This document shows, in pieces, positions 36,697 through 45,651 of a DNA stretch of 64,000 nt (its first letter is position 1; the number at the start of each line of letters is the position of its first letter). The stretch covers positions 62,813 through 126,812 of the forward strand of contig NZ_GG703820.1 in assembly GCF_000156395.1 (NCBI RefSeq), written 5' to 3'. The position numbers and the translations under genes were made by a program. Source of the stretch: Providencia rustigianii DSM 4541 (GTDB lineage: Bacteria > Pseudomonadota > Gammaproteobacteria > Enterobacterales > Enterobacteriaceae). The notes below the pieces were generated by a model. That model worked only from the letters and a program-made list of their open reading frames with translations. It made no database searches and had not been told where the DNA came from.

Positions 36697-37218
36697 ATGA
36701 ATTTAATTACCAATAAACTCTTTAATTTAATTTTGGCAGTCACCTTTGTTGGTGGCGCAAATATCAATTTAGCCATCGCTGAAAGTGCAAGTGCGTTAGT
36801 TAAAATAAAAGCGACTGTTTTGGCAGGCTGCTCACTTGATGCACCCGATACCGTTTCTTTAAATGATATTCCGAGTTCTGCATTTAATGGAAAATTAACT
36901 GGGGAAGACCTAACGGCTTACTCTAAAACCTTTAATTTAACCGCCACATGTTCTGGAACCGATAAATATAAGTATACCTTTCAAATCAAAGAGGCTGATG
37001 CATCCTGTATTAAAACTGATGCTGACTTTATGCGCTACTGCTTAAAATTCAATGATGATTATCTTGATTTATCATCGACTACCGCAACGTTGGAAAGGGA
37101 TAACACCAACGATGGGAATGTGACAACAATCACCGTCGTTCCGCAGGTGGCTTCCACCTCAAGTAATCCCGTTGGTGATGTTAATGGACAGATTACGGTC
37201 ACTATCGAGCCGATGTAA
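36697..37218 (+). CDS. Minor fimbrial subunit, operon 1
   Basis: 173 residues. Signal peptide ending in NLAIA, followed by ESASALVKIKATVLAGCSLD, a donor-strand and first cysteine layout like SCP-type minor pilins; a second Cys is in LTATCSG, and the C-terminus ends DVNGQITVTIEPM. Resembles spore-coat U-like/minor pilins more than classical FimA, as the C-terminal Tyr is replaced. It is probably an adaptor between shaft and tip adhesin. It follows the usher by 53 bp with an AAAGG site. Confidence 0.75.
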   Translation: MNLITNKLFNLILAVTFVGGANINLAIAESASALVKIKATVLAGCSLDAPDTVSLNDIPSSAFNGKLTGEDLTAYSKTFNLTATCSGTDKYKYTFQIKEADASCIKTDADFMRYCLKFNDDYLDLSSTTATLERDNTNDGNVTTITVVPQVASTSSNPVGDVNGQITVTIEPM

Positions 37219-37248
37219 ATTGCGAATTAACCAGTAAGGTCAAAAATA

Positions 37249-38058
37249 TTGCGCCAGTTATTTATTTTTATTATTTCGTTATTCCCGATATCTGTTTATG
37301 CGGAGACGACATTTATTCTAAAAGAAACTAAAGATGAATATATTGAAGATATTCAAGCTCAAGGGAGAAATAACTCACTCTCGTTTATGGTAGATTACAG
37401 TAATCCCAATGGTACATCAGGTCCATTACGAACATCATGTTGGTCAAGCATTGAGGAAATGAAAAATGCTTTTTATAGTGAAGGATTGGGAACCTATGAA
37501 GAGACCTTTAATGATGGGAAAATTAAGCTTAATGGAAGTGCTAGCGTAAAAAATTTCTTTGGTGGTGATAATTCAATTAGTGGAATTGCATATATAAACA
37601 GCCTGTCAGGATTTGACAATGAAACATGGATTTTTTACTGTACTATAGTAACAAACTCCGCTAGCCAAGTCCTATTTAGACCTACAAGTGTCACCTATAC
37701 CATTATTAAATTACATGCTTCGAGTATAGCATTTCCTCATATCAGCGCACCTGCAATTGTTGATTTGAAATCCTGCTCACCCAATGACAATCTGGAAGCC
37801 ATTATTCCATTGACTGTGGGCTTTGTGGGATATATGGGGCAAAGTAAAAGAATGGAGTTAACGGTAAAATCTAATGATCTACCTGATAGTTTTAGTATTT
37901 ACCTCGATAACCAAAATATTCTTAATACCTCCCCCCAAACTATTCAAATGCCAATGGGACAAAAAGAGAGACAAATTGAAACTCGTTTGCAAGGGCTATG
38001 CCCAAATAAAGCAGGGGAATATGTTTGGAATGCCGAGTACATTACCACCATTCAATAG
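37249..38058 (+). CDS. Putative fimbrial tip protein/adhesin, operon 1
   Basis: 269 residues starting with TTG (AAGG 9 bases upstream; no nearer in-frame ATG keeps the signal). Signal RQLFIFIISLFPISVYA. The mature protein has no clear family for me. The N-terminal half (residues 20-150) is rich in Ser/Asn/Gly, with cysteines in RTSCWSS and IFYCTIV; the C-terminal half has LKSCSPNDNLEAIIPL and LQGLCPNKAGEYVWNAEYIT, a pilin-domain-like ending. Size and last position fit a two-domain tip adhesin (lectin domain plus pilin domain). The receptor is unknown. Confidence 0.6.
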   Translation: MRQLFIFIISLFPISVYAETTFILKETKDEYIEDIQAQGRNNSLSFMVDYSNPNGTSGPLRTSCWSSIEEMKNAFYSEGLGTYEETFNDGKIKLNGSASVKNFFGGDNSISGIAYINSLSGFDNETWIFYCTIVTNSASQVLFRPTSVTYTIIKLHASSIAFPHISAPAIVDLKSCSPNDNLEAIIPLTVGFVGYMGQSKRMELTVKSNDLPDSFSIYLDNQNILNTSPQTIQMPMGQKERQIETRLQGLCPNKAGEYVWNAEYITTIQ

Positions 38059-38112
38059 CACTGATTGAATCTCCTCATCACCTTTAATTATCCATTGCTA
38101 ATAATTAACAAA

Positions 38113-38133
38113 AATCCGCCTAATTGGCGGATT
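38113..38133. terminator. Terminator between the two convergent fimbrial operons
   Basis: AATCCGCC / GGCGGATT perfect 8-bp stem with a 5-base loop. The T-run (TTTTGTT) follows on the minus strand, so it ends operon 2; it may also serve operon 1. Confidence 0.8.
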
Positions 38134-38225
38134 ACTTACTCAAGTTAATAACGAAAAAATAACATCATAAAAAATTAAATTTTTGAAGTTTATTGATGGA
38201 ATACAATAATAAACCATAATTGTGG

Positions 38226-38567
38226 CTAGTTTTGTTTTTCAAAGTATTTTTCAATATCTTTATGTGTATCATTTAACTTGATATCTATAGGATATTCTCT
38301 TTTATCATTTTTTATGATGAATTTCATTTCATTAAAAAAATCACTAAAATCAAAATCCAATATAGCTAAAGAAATCAAAAGGGTATCAATTGATATTCGA
38401 CATTTCCCACATTCATATCGAGAATAATGTTGCTGTGAAACCCCAAGTTGCTTAGCAATTTTAGCACCTGAAAAACCTTTCATTTTTCTAATTCGTCTTA
38501 ACTCCCTTCCAGCTATGGAAGAATAAAAATTATCGCCAAAATGGCCATCTTCATCTGAATTCTTCAT
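38226..38567 (-). CDS. MrpJ-like XRE family regulator at the end of fimbrial operon 2
   Basis: 113 residues. HTH at about 19-75 (GRELRRIRKMKGFSGAKIAK, LGVSQQHYSRYECG), matching the SQQ-x-x-SRYE signature of MrpJ proteins, then a charged C-terminal tail. It is the last gene of the minus-strand fimbrial operon, 71 bp after the chaperone, the same position as mrpJ in Proteus. By analogy it may repress motility or other fimbriae when this operon is on. No adhesin gene separates it from the chaperone. Confidence 0.8.
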   Translation of the reverse strand: MKNSDEDGHFGDNFYSSIAGRELRRIRKMKGFSGAKIAKQLGVSQQHYSRYECGKCRISIDTLLISLAILDFDFSDFFNEMKFIIKNDKREYPIDIKLNDTHKDIEKYFEKQN

Positions 38568-38638
38568 TTTATAAAAACCTATATATAAAAATTAAATAAA
38601 AAAATTTGACTATTAACATTATTAACATGAAAAGTTAA

Positions 38639-39322
38639 TTAGTTATGTGTTACTTTTATTACTTCATCATTTTTAGTTTTAAACCCATAACGACTCAAAG
38701 GTGAAATAACTAATTCTTGAACACGTCCCTTAACATCAATCACCTTACTTTCATTTGGTCTTAAATAAAACTGTTCAATTGAATAAGCCTCATTGTTAGG
38801 TAAAGCGGTTACCGATGGAGATAATCGAATAACTTGGTCACCGGTATTTTTTAATATGAGTTGGTTATTGCTTTGATTAACCGTCATATTTTTCCATGAC
38901 GTTTGGCTTAGTAACATATTTGCAGGTGTAATTAACATCGCAATATCTTGCCTAATCGGCATTTTGGCAGAATTCTGTTTAGCGACTCCTACACCTTGAA
39001 AAGAGACTCTAAGAATTTCTTCTTGTTTTAATTCCAAACCTTTTTTTAAGACAAAATTAATTTGCTGGCTTTCATTGGGTTCAATACGAATAATGGGTGG
39101 TGACACCATAATATCTTTAGCCATTGATTTTGAACCATCAAGATCTGAGACTTTAGTTGATAATAAGATTGGCTCTTGTGATGTATTTTTAACACTAAAT
39201 ACTTTTCGCTCCTCGCCCGCATCTAAAATAATAGTCATAGTTTCAAGTTGAAAACTCGCCTTTACAGAAAAACTCATTAATAAAAATAAAAACAAAAAAT
39301 GTGTATATCCTAATTTTTTCAT
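38639..39322 (-). CDS. Periplasmic fimbrial chaperone, operon 2
   Basis: 227 residues with signal MKKLGYTHFLFLFLLMSFSVKA. Ig-like N-domain: FQLETMTIILDAGEERKVFS, VSPPIIRIEPNESQQINFVL (a chaperone-type edge strand with Arg), LRVSFQGVGV replacing the usual FYxNx(I/V)P strand. The C-domain has RLSPSVTALPNNEAYSIEQF. It is diverged from the operon-1 chaperone, consistent with a different fimbrial clade. It lies 33 bp downstream of the usher gene. Confidence 0.88.
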   Translation of the reverse strand: MKKLGYTHFLFLFLLMSFSVKASFQLETMTIILDAGEERKVFSVKNTSQEPILLSTKVSDLDGSKSMAKDIMVSPPIIRIEPNESQQINFVLKKGLELKQEEILRVSFQGVGVAKQNSAKMPIRQDIAMLITPANMLLSQTSWKNMTVNQSNNQLILKNTGDQVIRLSPSVTALPNNEAYSIEQFYLRPNESKVIDVKGRVQELVISPLSRYGFKTKNDEVIKVTHN

Positions 39323-39355
39323 TACAACCTCAAAATTGTATTTAATATAATAAAA

Positions 39356-41782
39356 TTAATGACAGAGAGCATCTGCCTCTTCATAAAGTGACTCAGCGGA
39401 GAATTCTTTCGGTACTGTATATTTAATGATGCAATCATTAGAATTAGGTGACCGTAAGATAATATCATTTCCGATTTGTTCATTACTTAACAGTAAATTA
39501 CCTTCTCCCATAATAACGCCCATATAATCACCTTTCTCATTTAACACGCTGGCACCAAAAGGAACGGCATCGCCATTCTCCATTTTAATACTCAATAATA
39601 ACTGTCTCATTTTGGTTGAATTAATACGTTTAGTAATCACTGACCCCCTTGCGGCGGCAACATCAAATGATGTGGTATCTAAACGCACATTCAGTGGTAA
39701 TTTTTCAGTATTCAGCTGCACTGTCGATTTTTGGTTCATCGGTAAAGATGAAATTGCCGCTGTCCCAAAATGGTTCGTTATGGTTGTTCCACTTCCTAAT
39801 GTATTGACTCTAACCCCCGGCTCACCCGGAATATAAACAATACCAAAAGTGTCACTTAACGGTACTGATGATGTCGCCAATAAGCCATCGGAATAAGCTA
39901 AGCCTCCTGAAGCCGCGACCATCACTGAACGTGTATTATTCTGTGACATCGAACCACTAACAGAAATATTGCTATAAGCATTCGTGTTATTGATACTTCC
40001 ATTTAAAACACTCGTATTATCATTACGACCAGCACCCACTGAATATCTTAAATTATCACTCACTTGCTGATTAAAATTCGCCATTACCATGGTTTTATCT
40101 TGACCATGCTGGCTTTGCATGCTGATATTCTTTTTCTTACCTAATGGCATCGATGCATTAATAAAAAAACGGCTATCTTGGTCATCACCCGTTTGATAGT
40201 TCACCGTTAAAGAAATATCTGCTATTTTTCTGCCATAACTCGCAGAGTAAAAAATGGTATCTGATTTATTTCCATAAAAATGGGTATGGTTAATATTCCC
40301 ACTAAAACGCCCCCATTTAATATCGCCCCAACTGGCAAACAGTGATGAGGATGTTTGTATTTCACCGCTATACCACCCATTCCATTTTTCTTGCGTATCT
40401 TGGGTAAAATCATTTTTTAATAGCGAACTATCCAATGTAGGAAACTGGTTAGTACGGTACAAAACAGAAGCCCCAACCGAGACTTTGTCAAAATTAATAT
40501 TGGTATTAAAATCAATTTGCTCTCCACGTTTCTCACTGTTTCGAGCGCTTTGTATACCGACCCCAGTAGAAACAGGCGTTAACACATTAAAATATGAACT
40601 CATACGCCCACTGACAGCTTGGAATTTATCTGAATAAAGAGCACCTGCTGCGTAGTTTGAGTCACCATATTGATGACTGAGCTCTGCACTGGTCACCATC
40701 GGTTTTTCAGTTTGTTGATTATCTCGGCTACGGTACCGCCCAGAAACCAACGAATAAGATGTTGATGATGAAGCTTGGCTCAATTGGTTTGCAGTCACTA
40801 CCTGAAATTTCTGCTGCTCACCATTATCCTGTATCACCGTGACATCTAAGGGGCTTCCGATAACAACGTTATTAATTCTATTTAGTTCAAAAGCACCGGC
40901 TGATACCATCGTTCGGTATAACAATCGACCATTTTGCTGTATTTCAACGGTTGATGGAGAACTCGCAAATCCCGTTACTGGCACCACTAAAGCATTGGCT
41001 GATTGCAAAGAGCTATCCGAATAGATTTGAATACCATCAATCGGAGTTCCCCCAAAAAAAACACCTTGAGCATTTAGCTGACCTATATCTAGTTTCGATT
41101 GAAGAGGTTCAATACTCTTTGACAAAACCGTTTCATTAAATTGGTATTGTGATTTTGATTCACCAGCAGACATACTGCTATTATTTCTTAATATCCAATT
41201 TTTCCAATTGATCCCTGTTTCAAACTCACCTTGGGTAAATTGCTGTCCATAATTGCCACTAATATACATCCCATATAATTGATAGTTACTTAAGAGGCCG
41301 AATCCACCATAGGTTAATTCATTTCCTTGTAATTTAGGATCTAAGTGAGTTTCAGCTATCACCATATCAATCTTATATGAATTCGGATGTAGCGTTATTT
41401 TCCCTTCTGGATAAATCCGCTGAAATGTATTGCATCCTTCACTTAAATTCACTTTTTTGAGTTTGAATTTATTCATTAATTCACTAGTAAGACAAAGCTC
41501 TCCGGTGTCATTAATTTCAACATTTTCAGTATATTCATTGCTGCCATTTAATTTTATTGTGACATCGTGACGCCCAGGTAGAAACTGATTACCCTTCATA
41601 AAAAATTCAGCGACCTCAGCCCCATATCCAAGTGACTTCAATGAATCTATATCAAAGTTAATCGAAGCAGGTGAAGTATTCTCTTTACTTTTTATTCCTT
41701 CTGACGCTACAGAACTATTAGCATGTATCACAGCAAAAAATAGAAATGACTGACAATAATAAAATTTATTTTTCTTATTCAT
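39356..41782 (-). CDS. Outer-membrane fimbrial usher, operon 2
   Basis: 808 residues from ATG 41782 with a signal ending NSSVAS (the frame extends to 41812 through a TTG). N-terminal usher domain INFDIDSLKSLGYGAEVAEF and FLPGRHDVTIKLNGSNEY; barrel and plug region (FELNRINNVVIGSPLDVTVI); C-terminal PapC-like domain VPFGASVLNEKGDYMGVIMG and a final double-cysteine tail. It is shorter than the operon-1 usher and clearly not its close paralogue. Co-occurrence with DUF1120-like subunits suggests the beta clade of chaperone-usher fimbriae (E. coli yhc type); that clade call is inference. Confidence 0.93.
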   Translation of the reverse strand: MNKKNKFYYCQSFLFFAVIHANSSVASEGIKSKENTSPASINFDIDSLKSLGYGAEVAEFFMKGNQFLPGRHDVTIKLNGSNEYTENVEINDTGELCLTSELMNKFKLKKVNLSEGCNTFQRIYPEGKITLHPNSYKIDMVIAETHLDPKLQGNELTYGGFGLLSNYQLYGMYISGNYGQQFTQGEFETGINWKNWILRNNSSMSAGESKSQYQFNETVLSKSIEPLQSKLDIGQLNAQGVFFGGTPIDGIQIYSDSSLQSANALVVPVTGFASSPSTVEIQQNGRLLYRTMVSAGAFELNRINNVVIGSPLDVTVIQDNGEQQKFQVVTANQLSQASSSTSYSLVSGRYRSRDNQQTEKPMVTSAELSHQYGDSNYAAGALYSDKFQAVSGRMSSYFNVLTPVSTGVGIQSARNSEKRGEQIDFNTNINFDKVSVGASVLYRTNQFPTLDSSLLKNDFTQDTQEKWNGWYSGEIQTSSSLFASWGDIKWGRFSGNINHTHFYGNKSDTIFYSASYGRKIADISLTVNYQTGDDQDSRFFINASMPLGKKKNISMQSQHGQDKTMVMANFNQQVSDNLRYSVGAGRNDNTSVLNGSINNTNAYSNISVSGSMSQNNTRSVMVAASGGLAYSDGLLATSSVPLSDTFGIVYIPGEPGVRVNTLGSGTTITNHFGTAAISSLPMNQKSTVQLNTEKLPLNVRLDTTSFDVAAARGSVITKRINSTKMRQLLLSIKMENGDAVPFGASVLNEKGDYMGVIMGEGNLLLSNEQIGNDIILRSPNSNDCIIKYTVPKEFSAESLYEEADALCH

Positions 41783-41821
41783 TATTGTTTTTATTTCCAA
41801 GGTAAATAACAAAAAATAAAA

Positions 41822-42475
41822 CTATATTCCAAATGAAAATATAATATCTACGCTTCCATCTAATTCAGTAGCTTCAATAATAGGACCATTTGTTTCTTTC
41901 AGACTGTTTAGTATTGGTTTAACAGCAATGTTTACTGAAAAAAATCGTCCACTCGATAAGGTTTGTCCATTCGTTAGCCATCCATATCTCTTATTTTTTA
42001 GTACCGAAATACGTTGCACATTTTTAGATAATGCTGAACTCTCTATCAATCCAAGTTCAGCAGATTGGCTATCTACCTTAGCTTGATCGAGAATTAATTG
42101 ATAATTACCTAATAACCCTTGATTATTAACACGACCTAATCCAAAGTAACTTTCATTTCCTATTAATGAAGTATCACTTCGATTATCAGAAAATTGTACA
42201 AGCAACTGCGTTGGTACATTGCATGAGACTTGCCATGTTTTTACTATTTCAGGAATATCTGTTTTTTTAATAAAATCAAATTGACGAGCATGCAACTGAT
42301 TAAATTGATATTGTCCACCATCTGGAGTAATTATCTCACATGTAGGAGGTGATTCGATAACATCAACGAGACTTCTATCTTGAAATGTACGCGAATACAT
42401 CGACCCACTAAAAACTAAACTACAAAAAATAAAGTAAATTATTTTTTTAGTTATTGCTACAGTAGATAAACGCAT
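41822..42475 (-). CDS. DUF1120-like fimbrial subunit, operon 2 (third subunit)
   Basis: 217 residues from ATG 42475. Signal/hydrophobic start RLSTVAITKKIIYFIFCSLV. Mature part: PPTCEIITPDGGQYQFNQLH (first Cys), VKTWQVSCNVPTQLLVQFSD (second Cys), ESYFGLGRVNNQGLLGNYQL, and a final VDIIFSFGI. The same layout (Cys, Cys, F-G-L-G, closing aromatic-Phe-Gly-Ile) is shared with the two upstream genes, so the three are paralogous subunits. It is 9 bp from the usher frame end and probably a minor or tip subunit. Confidence 0.75.
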   Translation of the reverse strand: MRLSTVAITKKIIYFIFCSLVFSGSMYSRTFQDRSLVDVIESPPTCEIITPDGGQYQFNQLHARQFDFIKKTDIPEIVKTWQVSCNVPTQLLVQFSDNRSDTSLIGNESYFGLGRVNNQGLLGNYQLILDQAKVDSQSAELGLIESSALSKNVQRISVLKNKRYGWLTNGQTLSSGRFFSVNIAVKPILNSLKETNGPIIEATELDGSVDIIFSFGI

Positions 42476-42507
42476 ACATCCCTCAATCAATAACTATGTT
42501 CAAAAAA

Positions 42508-43167
42508 TCAAATACCGAAGTTAAAAGCTAGCACAACCTCTGCCTGATAATTAACTTTAGAAGATAAATCAATACCATCCGTATTAAATTGATTAATAGA
42601 GCTTAGATAACCACCAGCCGCAGTAAAATTAGCTGAAAATATTTTCCCCGCAGTTAGCCTGTTGGCAAATACCGTTGAATCTTTAGTTGCCCAACCATTT
42701 AAGATATTTTTCCTGACAACCGTATTGTTTGCCGTTACTCCATCTCTGGCAATAAATGCTGGCTTTGAGTCAATAGTAACATCTGATGTACTAAACAGAA
42801 CTAAACCTACTGATTTGTTCGAATTATCCGATAAAACCATATTAAAATAGTCAGGACTCACAAATGCTGGCCACGGTGTATTCATATATGTATCGACTGC
42901 TCTATATGTTAAATAGGTTTCTGCGTCACATGAAACCGTGACATTTTTACTGACATTAGATTTCAATGAAATATATGAAGTTTGATTCAAATCTTTTGGA
43001 GATATATCTGCAAGCTCAAAGATAACATCAGACTGTTTATTACCATTAACTAAACAGGTTGGTTGCTTAATATCACCAGTAATTTTTATATTTGCAGAGG
43101 TATTTGCCATTATCCATGGCGATACAAATATCGATGATAATATTAGTAATTTTATTTTTTGAATCAT
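42508..43167 (-). CDS. DUF1120-like fimbrial subunit, operon 2 (second subunit)
   Basis: 219 residues from ATG 43167 (GGA 8 bases upstream; two earlier Met codons are in frame). Signal MIQKIKLLILSSIFVSPWIMA. Mature part begins NTSANIKITGDIKQPTCLV; a second cysteine is in NVTVSCDAETYLTYRAVD, strongly similar to VICDAATYLTFTSTD of the first subunit. Ends VVLAFNFGI. Role as a shaft or adaptor subunit is inferred from position between the major subunit and the third subunit. Confidence 0.78.
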   Translation of the reverse strand: MIQKIKLLILSSIFVSPWIMANTSANIKITGDIKQPTCLVNGNKQSDVIFELADISPKDLNQTSYISLKSNVSKNVTVSCDAETYLTYRAVDTYMNTPWPAFVSPDYFNMVLSDNSNKSVGLVLFSTSDVTIDSKPAFIARDGVTANNTVVRKNILNGWATKDSTVFANRLTAGKIFSANFTAAGGYLSSINQFNTDGIDLSSKVNYQAEVVLAFNFGI

Positions 43168-43180
43168 TATAATCATCCAT

Positions 43181-43212
43181 AATGAATAGATATAAAATTA
43201 TACCTATTCATT
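43181..43212 (-). terminator. Attenuator-like hairpin after the major subunit (operon 2)
   Basis: AATGAATAGATATA / TATACCTATTCATT: 14-bp stem around a 4-base loop, with one position that is a G-U pair in the minus-strand RNA. It lies between the stop of the first subunit (43224) and the start of the second (43167). Confidence 0.6.
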
Positions 43213-43223
43213 TCACATTTATA

Positions 43224-43850
43224 TTAAAGAGAGAACGCGAATGCTAACGTTGCATAACCATCTAAATGAGCATCACCTGAACTGGTTTTTAGTGCAGCAC
43301 TGAGAGTTGGTCTAACATCCAAATCTGCAGTAAATACTTGTCCAGCTTTTAAAGTACTCGCCGCTGTTGCCCAAGCTAATTTTTTAGTCTTATCTGCAAA
43401 CATAGTAGTTCCATAGGTTGCTCCATTGGAAATACCAACACTTTGAGCTGTACTTGTTGAATCTTGTTTTACCGTCGCATTTTTCATATTAATCGTATAA
43501 AAACCGACTTTTTTATCTGTATCAAATAAACCTAATCCGAAGTTATAAATACTCTCGGTTAATACAGAGCTGGCACGATTATCTGTTGAGGTGAATGTTA
43601 AATACGTTGCAGCATCACAAATAACTTCAATGCTATTTGTTTTTGGCTCAAGAGCTAAGTTACCTGACACAGGGAACATTCCCGGAGAGACATCGAAAAC
43701 ATATTCAATATCAACAGAGTTTTGACCCTTAATAGTACAAGTTGGAGGCGTGATTGTTCCCGTGACTTTCAAATTAGCTACCGGTGCAGCCGCTAATGCC
43801 GCACCTGATAAAGAAACTAAAGATAGTGCAATTACTGTTTTCTTGAACAT
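43224..43850 (-). CDS. DUF1120-like major fimbrial subunit, operon 2
   Basis: 208 residues, first gene of operon 2. Signal MFKKTVIALSLVSLSGAALA, mature start APVANLKVTGTITPPTCTI. Two cysteines (PPTC and VICD), the central YNFGLGLFDTDKKVGFYTIN and the ending GYATLAFAFSL fit the DUF1120 (PF06551) family seen in E. coli YhcF-type clusters. It is likely the main shaft pilin because it comes first and is followed by a strong hairpin. The upstream 860 bp hold its promoter. Confidence 0.8.
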   Translation of the reverse strand: MFKKTVIALSLVSLSGAALAAAPVANLKVTGTITPPTCTIKGQNSVDIEYVFDVSPGMFPVSGNLALEPKTNSIEVICDAATYLTFTSTDNRASSVLTESIYNFGLGLFDTDKKVGFYTINMKNATVKQDSTSTAQSVGISNGATYGTTMFADKTKKLAWATAASTLKAGQVFTADLDVRPTLSAALKTSSGDAHLDGYATLAFAFSL

Positions 43851-44715
43851 GGATTAAACCCTATATAATAAAAATAATATTTAAACAAACAAAACCCTCC
43901 TATTAAAATATTTAATAAGAAAATGAGTTAATTACTCAGTAATAAATTGTTTGTTTTTAATATCGATTAAATGCCAATAAATTTTATCGGACCAATTAAT
44001 TCGATGAGGCTATTATAAGCATGTATTTTTATAATTTAAATCAGTCCAATTTATATGGTTATTAAAAAAACAAATCATGACAAATTGTTTCATTTTATTT
44101 CACTATAGAAAACAATAAAATAAGTACAACTTTGATTTCACAGCCACGTAATTAATATATATTAAACCAAACTATTCGCAAAATGAGCTAAAAATTAGAT
44201 TTTTATATCGAAAATACTCTTAACTTACGTATAGTGGTGGTTATTTACAATTTCACACCACTATGGAGTTTAATCGGTGATTATTATATTTACATAAAAA
44301 AAGACTTAAATAAAATTTTCTGTAGATATTATAAAGTTAAATAAAAGAAAAACTATCCAAAACCAACATACATAGACAGTATCTATACAAAACTCACACA
44401 ATTTAGTTATATAATACCTAGATTAACACCAAAAATTTACACTCATACAGTGTAAGGCGTTATCAGCGTGCTATTATTTTATTACAAACAGCATTATCTT
44501 ATGCAACCCTTTGTGGTGAGATATCGTAGGTCATATCATTTTTTCGAGCCGAACGCCCCCTTGAGGCAATCCCATAATATAAGAATTATCCTACGAGTTA
44601 ACATATGGCTTATTGATTTAAGATATAAAAATATCTGCAAGTAATAATTCATCTTTAAAAATACGATATCTACAAATTTTATTCACCCTACCCTCAATAC
44701 GGGTAAGCCATGAGA
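43851..44715. other. Long intergenic region upstream of fimbrial operon 2
   Basis: About 865 bp without a credible gene. It holds a perfect 9-bp inverted repeat ATAGTGGTG / CACCACTAT (44232-44240 and 44257-44265) with a 16-base spacer, and a small GC-richer island (about 44544-44573) bracketed by CGTAGG / CCTACG (44525-44530 and 44590-44595). These may be regulatory sites or a small RNA; I cannot identify them. Confidence 0.5.
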
Positions 44716-45111
44716 TTACTTCGCTTTATTTTTTTTTGATTTTATTGAATTTTTTAACTCTTTACCTTCTAGACTTGAATTCCATATATCTATGTAATTT
44801 ATATTTACTAGAAAAAATATAATGCAGCTAACCACTACCACCATCCAAATAAGTATCGCCTTTGGGATATCACTCAAACCAAACATCAATAGCATCGGGA
44901 TCATCACGATCATACTGACAAACATCGAGCTCATCATACCGAATGCCACTGGTGCAATATAATTTTTCAGCCCAATAGCTCTCATAACCAAAGCAACGAC
45001 AATACCGGCTGGGATCATGCCAAAGGTAGCGAACATGATCACCAACCCACCTTCCCCTCTGTAGAGCAGCCAATCGGTAAAACCAAATAAAGAAAAGGGG
45101 ATTGTAATCAT
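44716..45111 (-). CDS. Small integral membrane protein, LemA/GIDE module
   Basis: 131 residues with about four hydrophobic spans (WLLYRGEGGLVIMFATFGMI, GIVVALVMRAIGL, FVSMIVMIPMLLMFGL, ILIWMVVVVSCIIFFLV) and a Lys/Ser-rich cytosolic tail SIKSKKNKAK. I do not recognise its family. The ATG overlaps the stop of the preceding LemA gene (ATGA), so the two are translationally coupled. It is the last gene of the four-gene module 44716-47280. Confidence 0.6.
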   Translation of the reverse strand: MITIPFSLFGFTDWLLYRGEGGLVIMFATFGMIPAGIVVALVMRAIGLKNYIAPVAFGMMSSMFVSMIVMIPMLLMFGLSDIPKAILIWMVVVVSCIIFFLVNINYIDIWNSSLEGKELKNSIKSKKNKAK

Positions 45112-45650
45112 GACTTGAACTCCTGCTGAGGGTAGAGCAACGGAATATCGTTAAATCGGCACAGCACAGTAAAAATGACATTGGGGAAAATACGAATATC
45201 TGTATTGTATAACGTCACTGTTTGGTTAAAAAATTCACGACGATCTGCGATTTGATTTTCAATTTGTTTTGCTGTTGTTTGCAAAGCCAACAGCGCCTGT
45301 TTGCTAATTAACTGAGGATAATTCTCAGCAATGGCCAACATAGGTTTAAGACGTGAGTGTAACTGGTTTGCCGAATCAACTTTAATATCAAGTTGATTCG
45401 TTGATAAATATTGTTGGCGGCTTTCCAGTAACTCATTGATCAATACTTTTTCATGCGCCATTGCCACCCCAGCAACTACCGTCAATGATGGCATTAAGTC
45501 GGCTTGCTTTTTCAAGAGTACATCAATATTGGCAAACGCTTTGTCACAGTTATTTTTTAAGAAAATAATATTGTTATAGATCCCCACAATATAGCGGATC
45601 AAAATCATGCCAATGACGCCAATAAAAATCAAAAAAATAAGAGCGTTCAT
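45108..45650 (-). CDS. LemA family protein, second copy
   Basis: 180 residues from ATG 45650. One N-terminal span (FLIFIGVIGMILIRYIV) followed by the LemA coiled domain: NCDKAFANIDVLLKKQADLM, AHEKVLINELLESRQ, LKPMLAIAENYPQLISKQAL, ENQIADRREFFNQTVTLYNT. LemA proteins are anchored helical bundles of unclear function. It is a diverged paralogue of the LemA protein at 46720-47280 and lies 1 bp after the GIDE-domain gene stop. The closing region FPNVIFTVLCRFNDIPLLYP keeps the family's end pattern. Confidence 0.88.
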   Translation of the reverse strand: MNALIFLIFIGVIGMILIRYIVGIYNNIIFLKNNCDKAFANIDVLLKKQADLMPSLTVVAGVAMAHEKVLINELLESRQQYLSTNQLDIKVDSANQLHSRLKPMLAIAENYPQLISKQALLALQTTAKQIENQIADRREFFNQTVTLYNTDIRIFPNVIFTVLCRFNDIPLLYPQQEFKS

Positions 45651-45651
45651 A

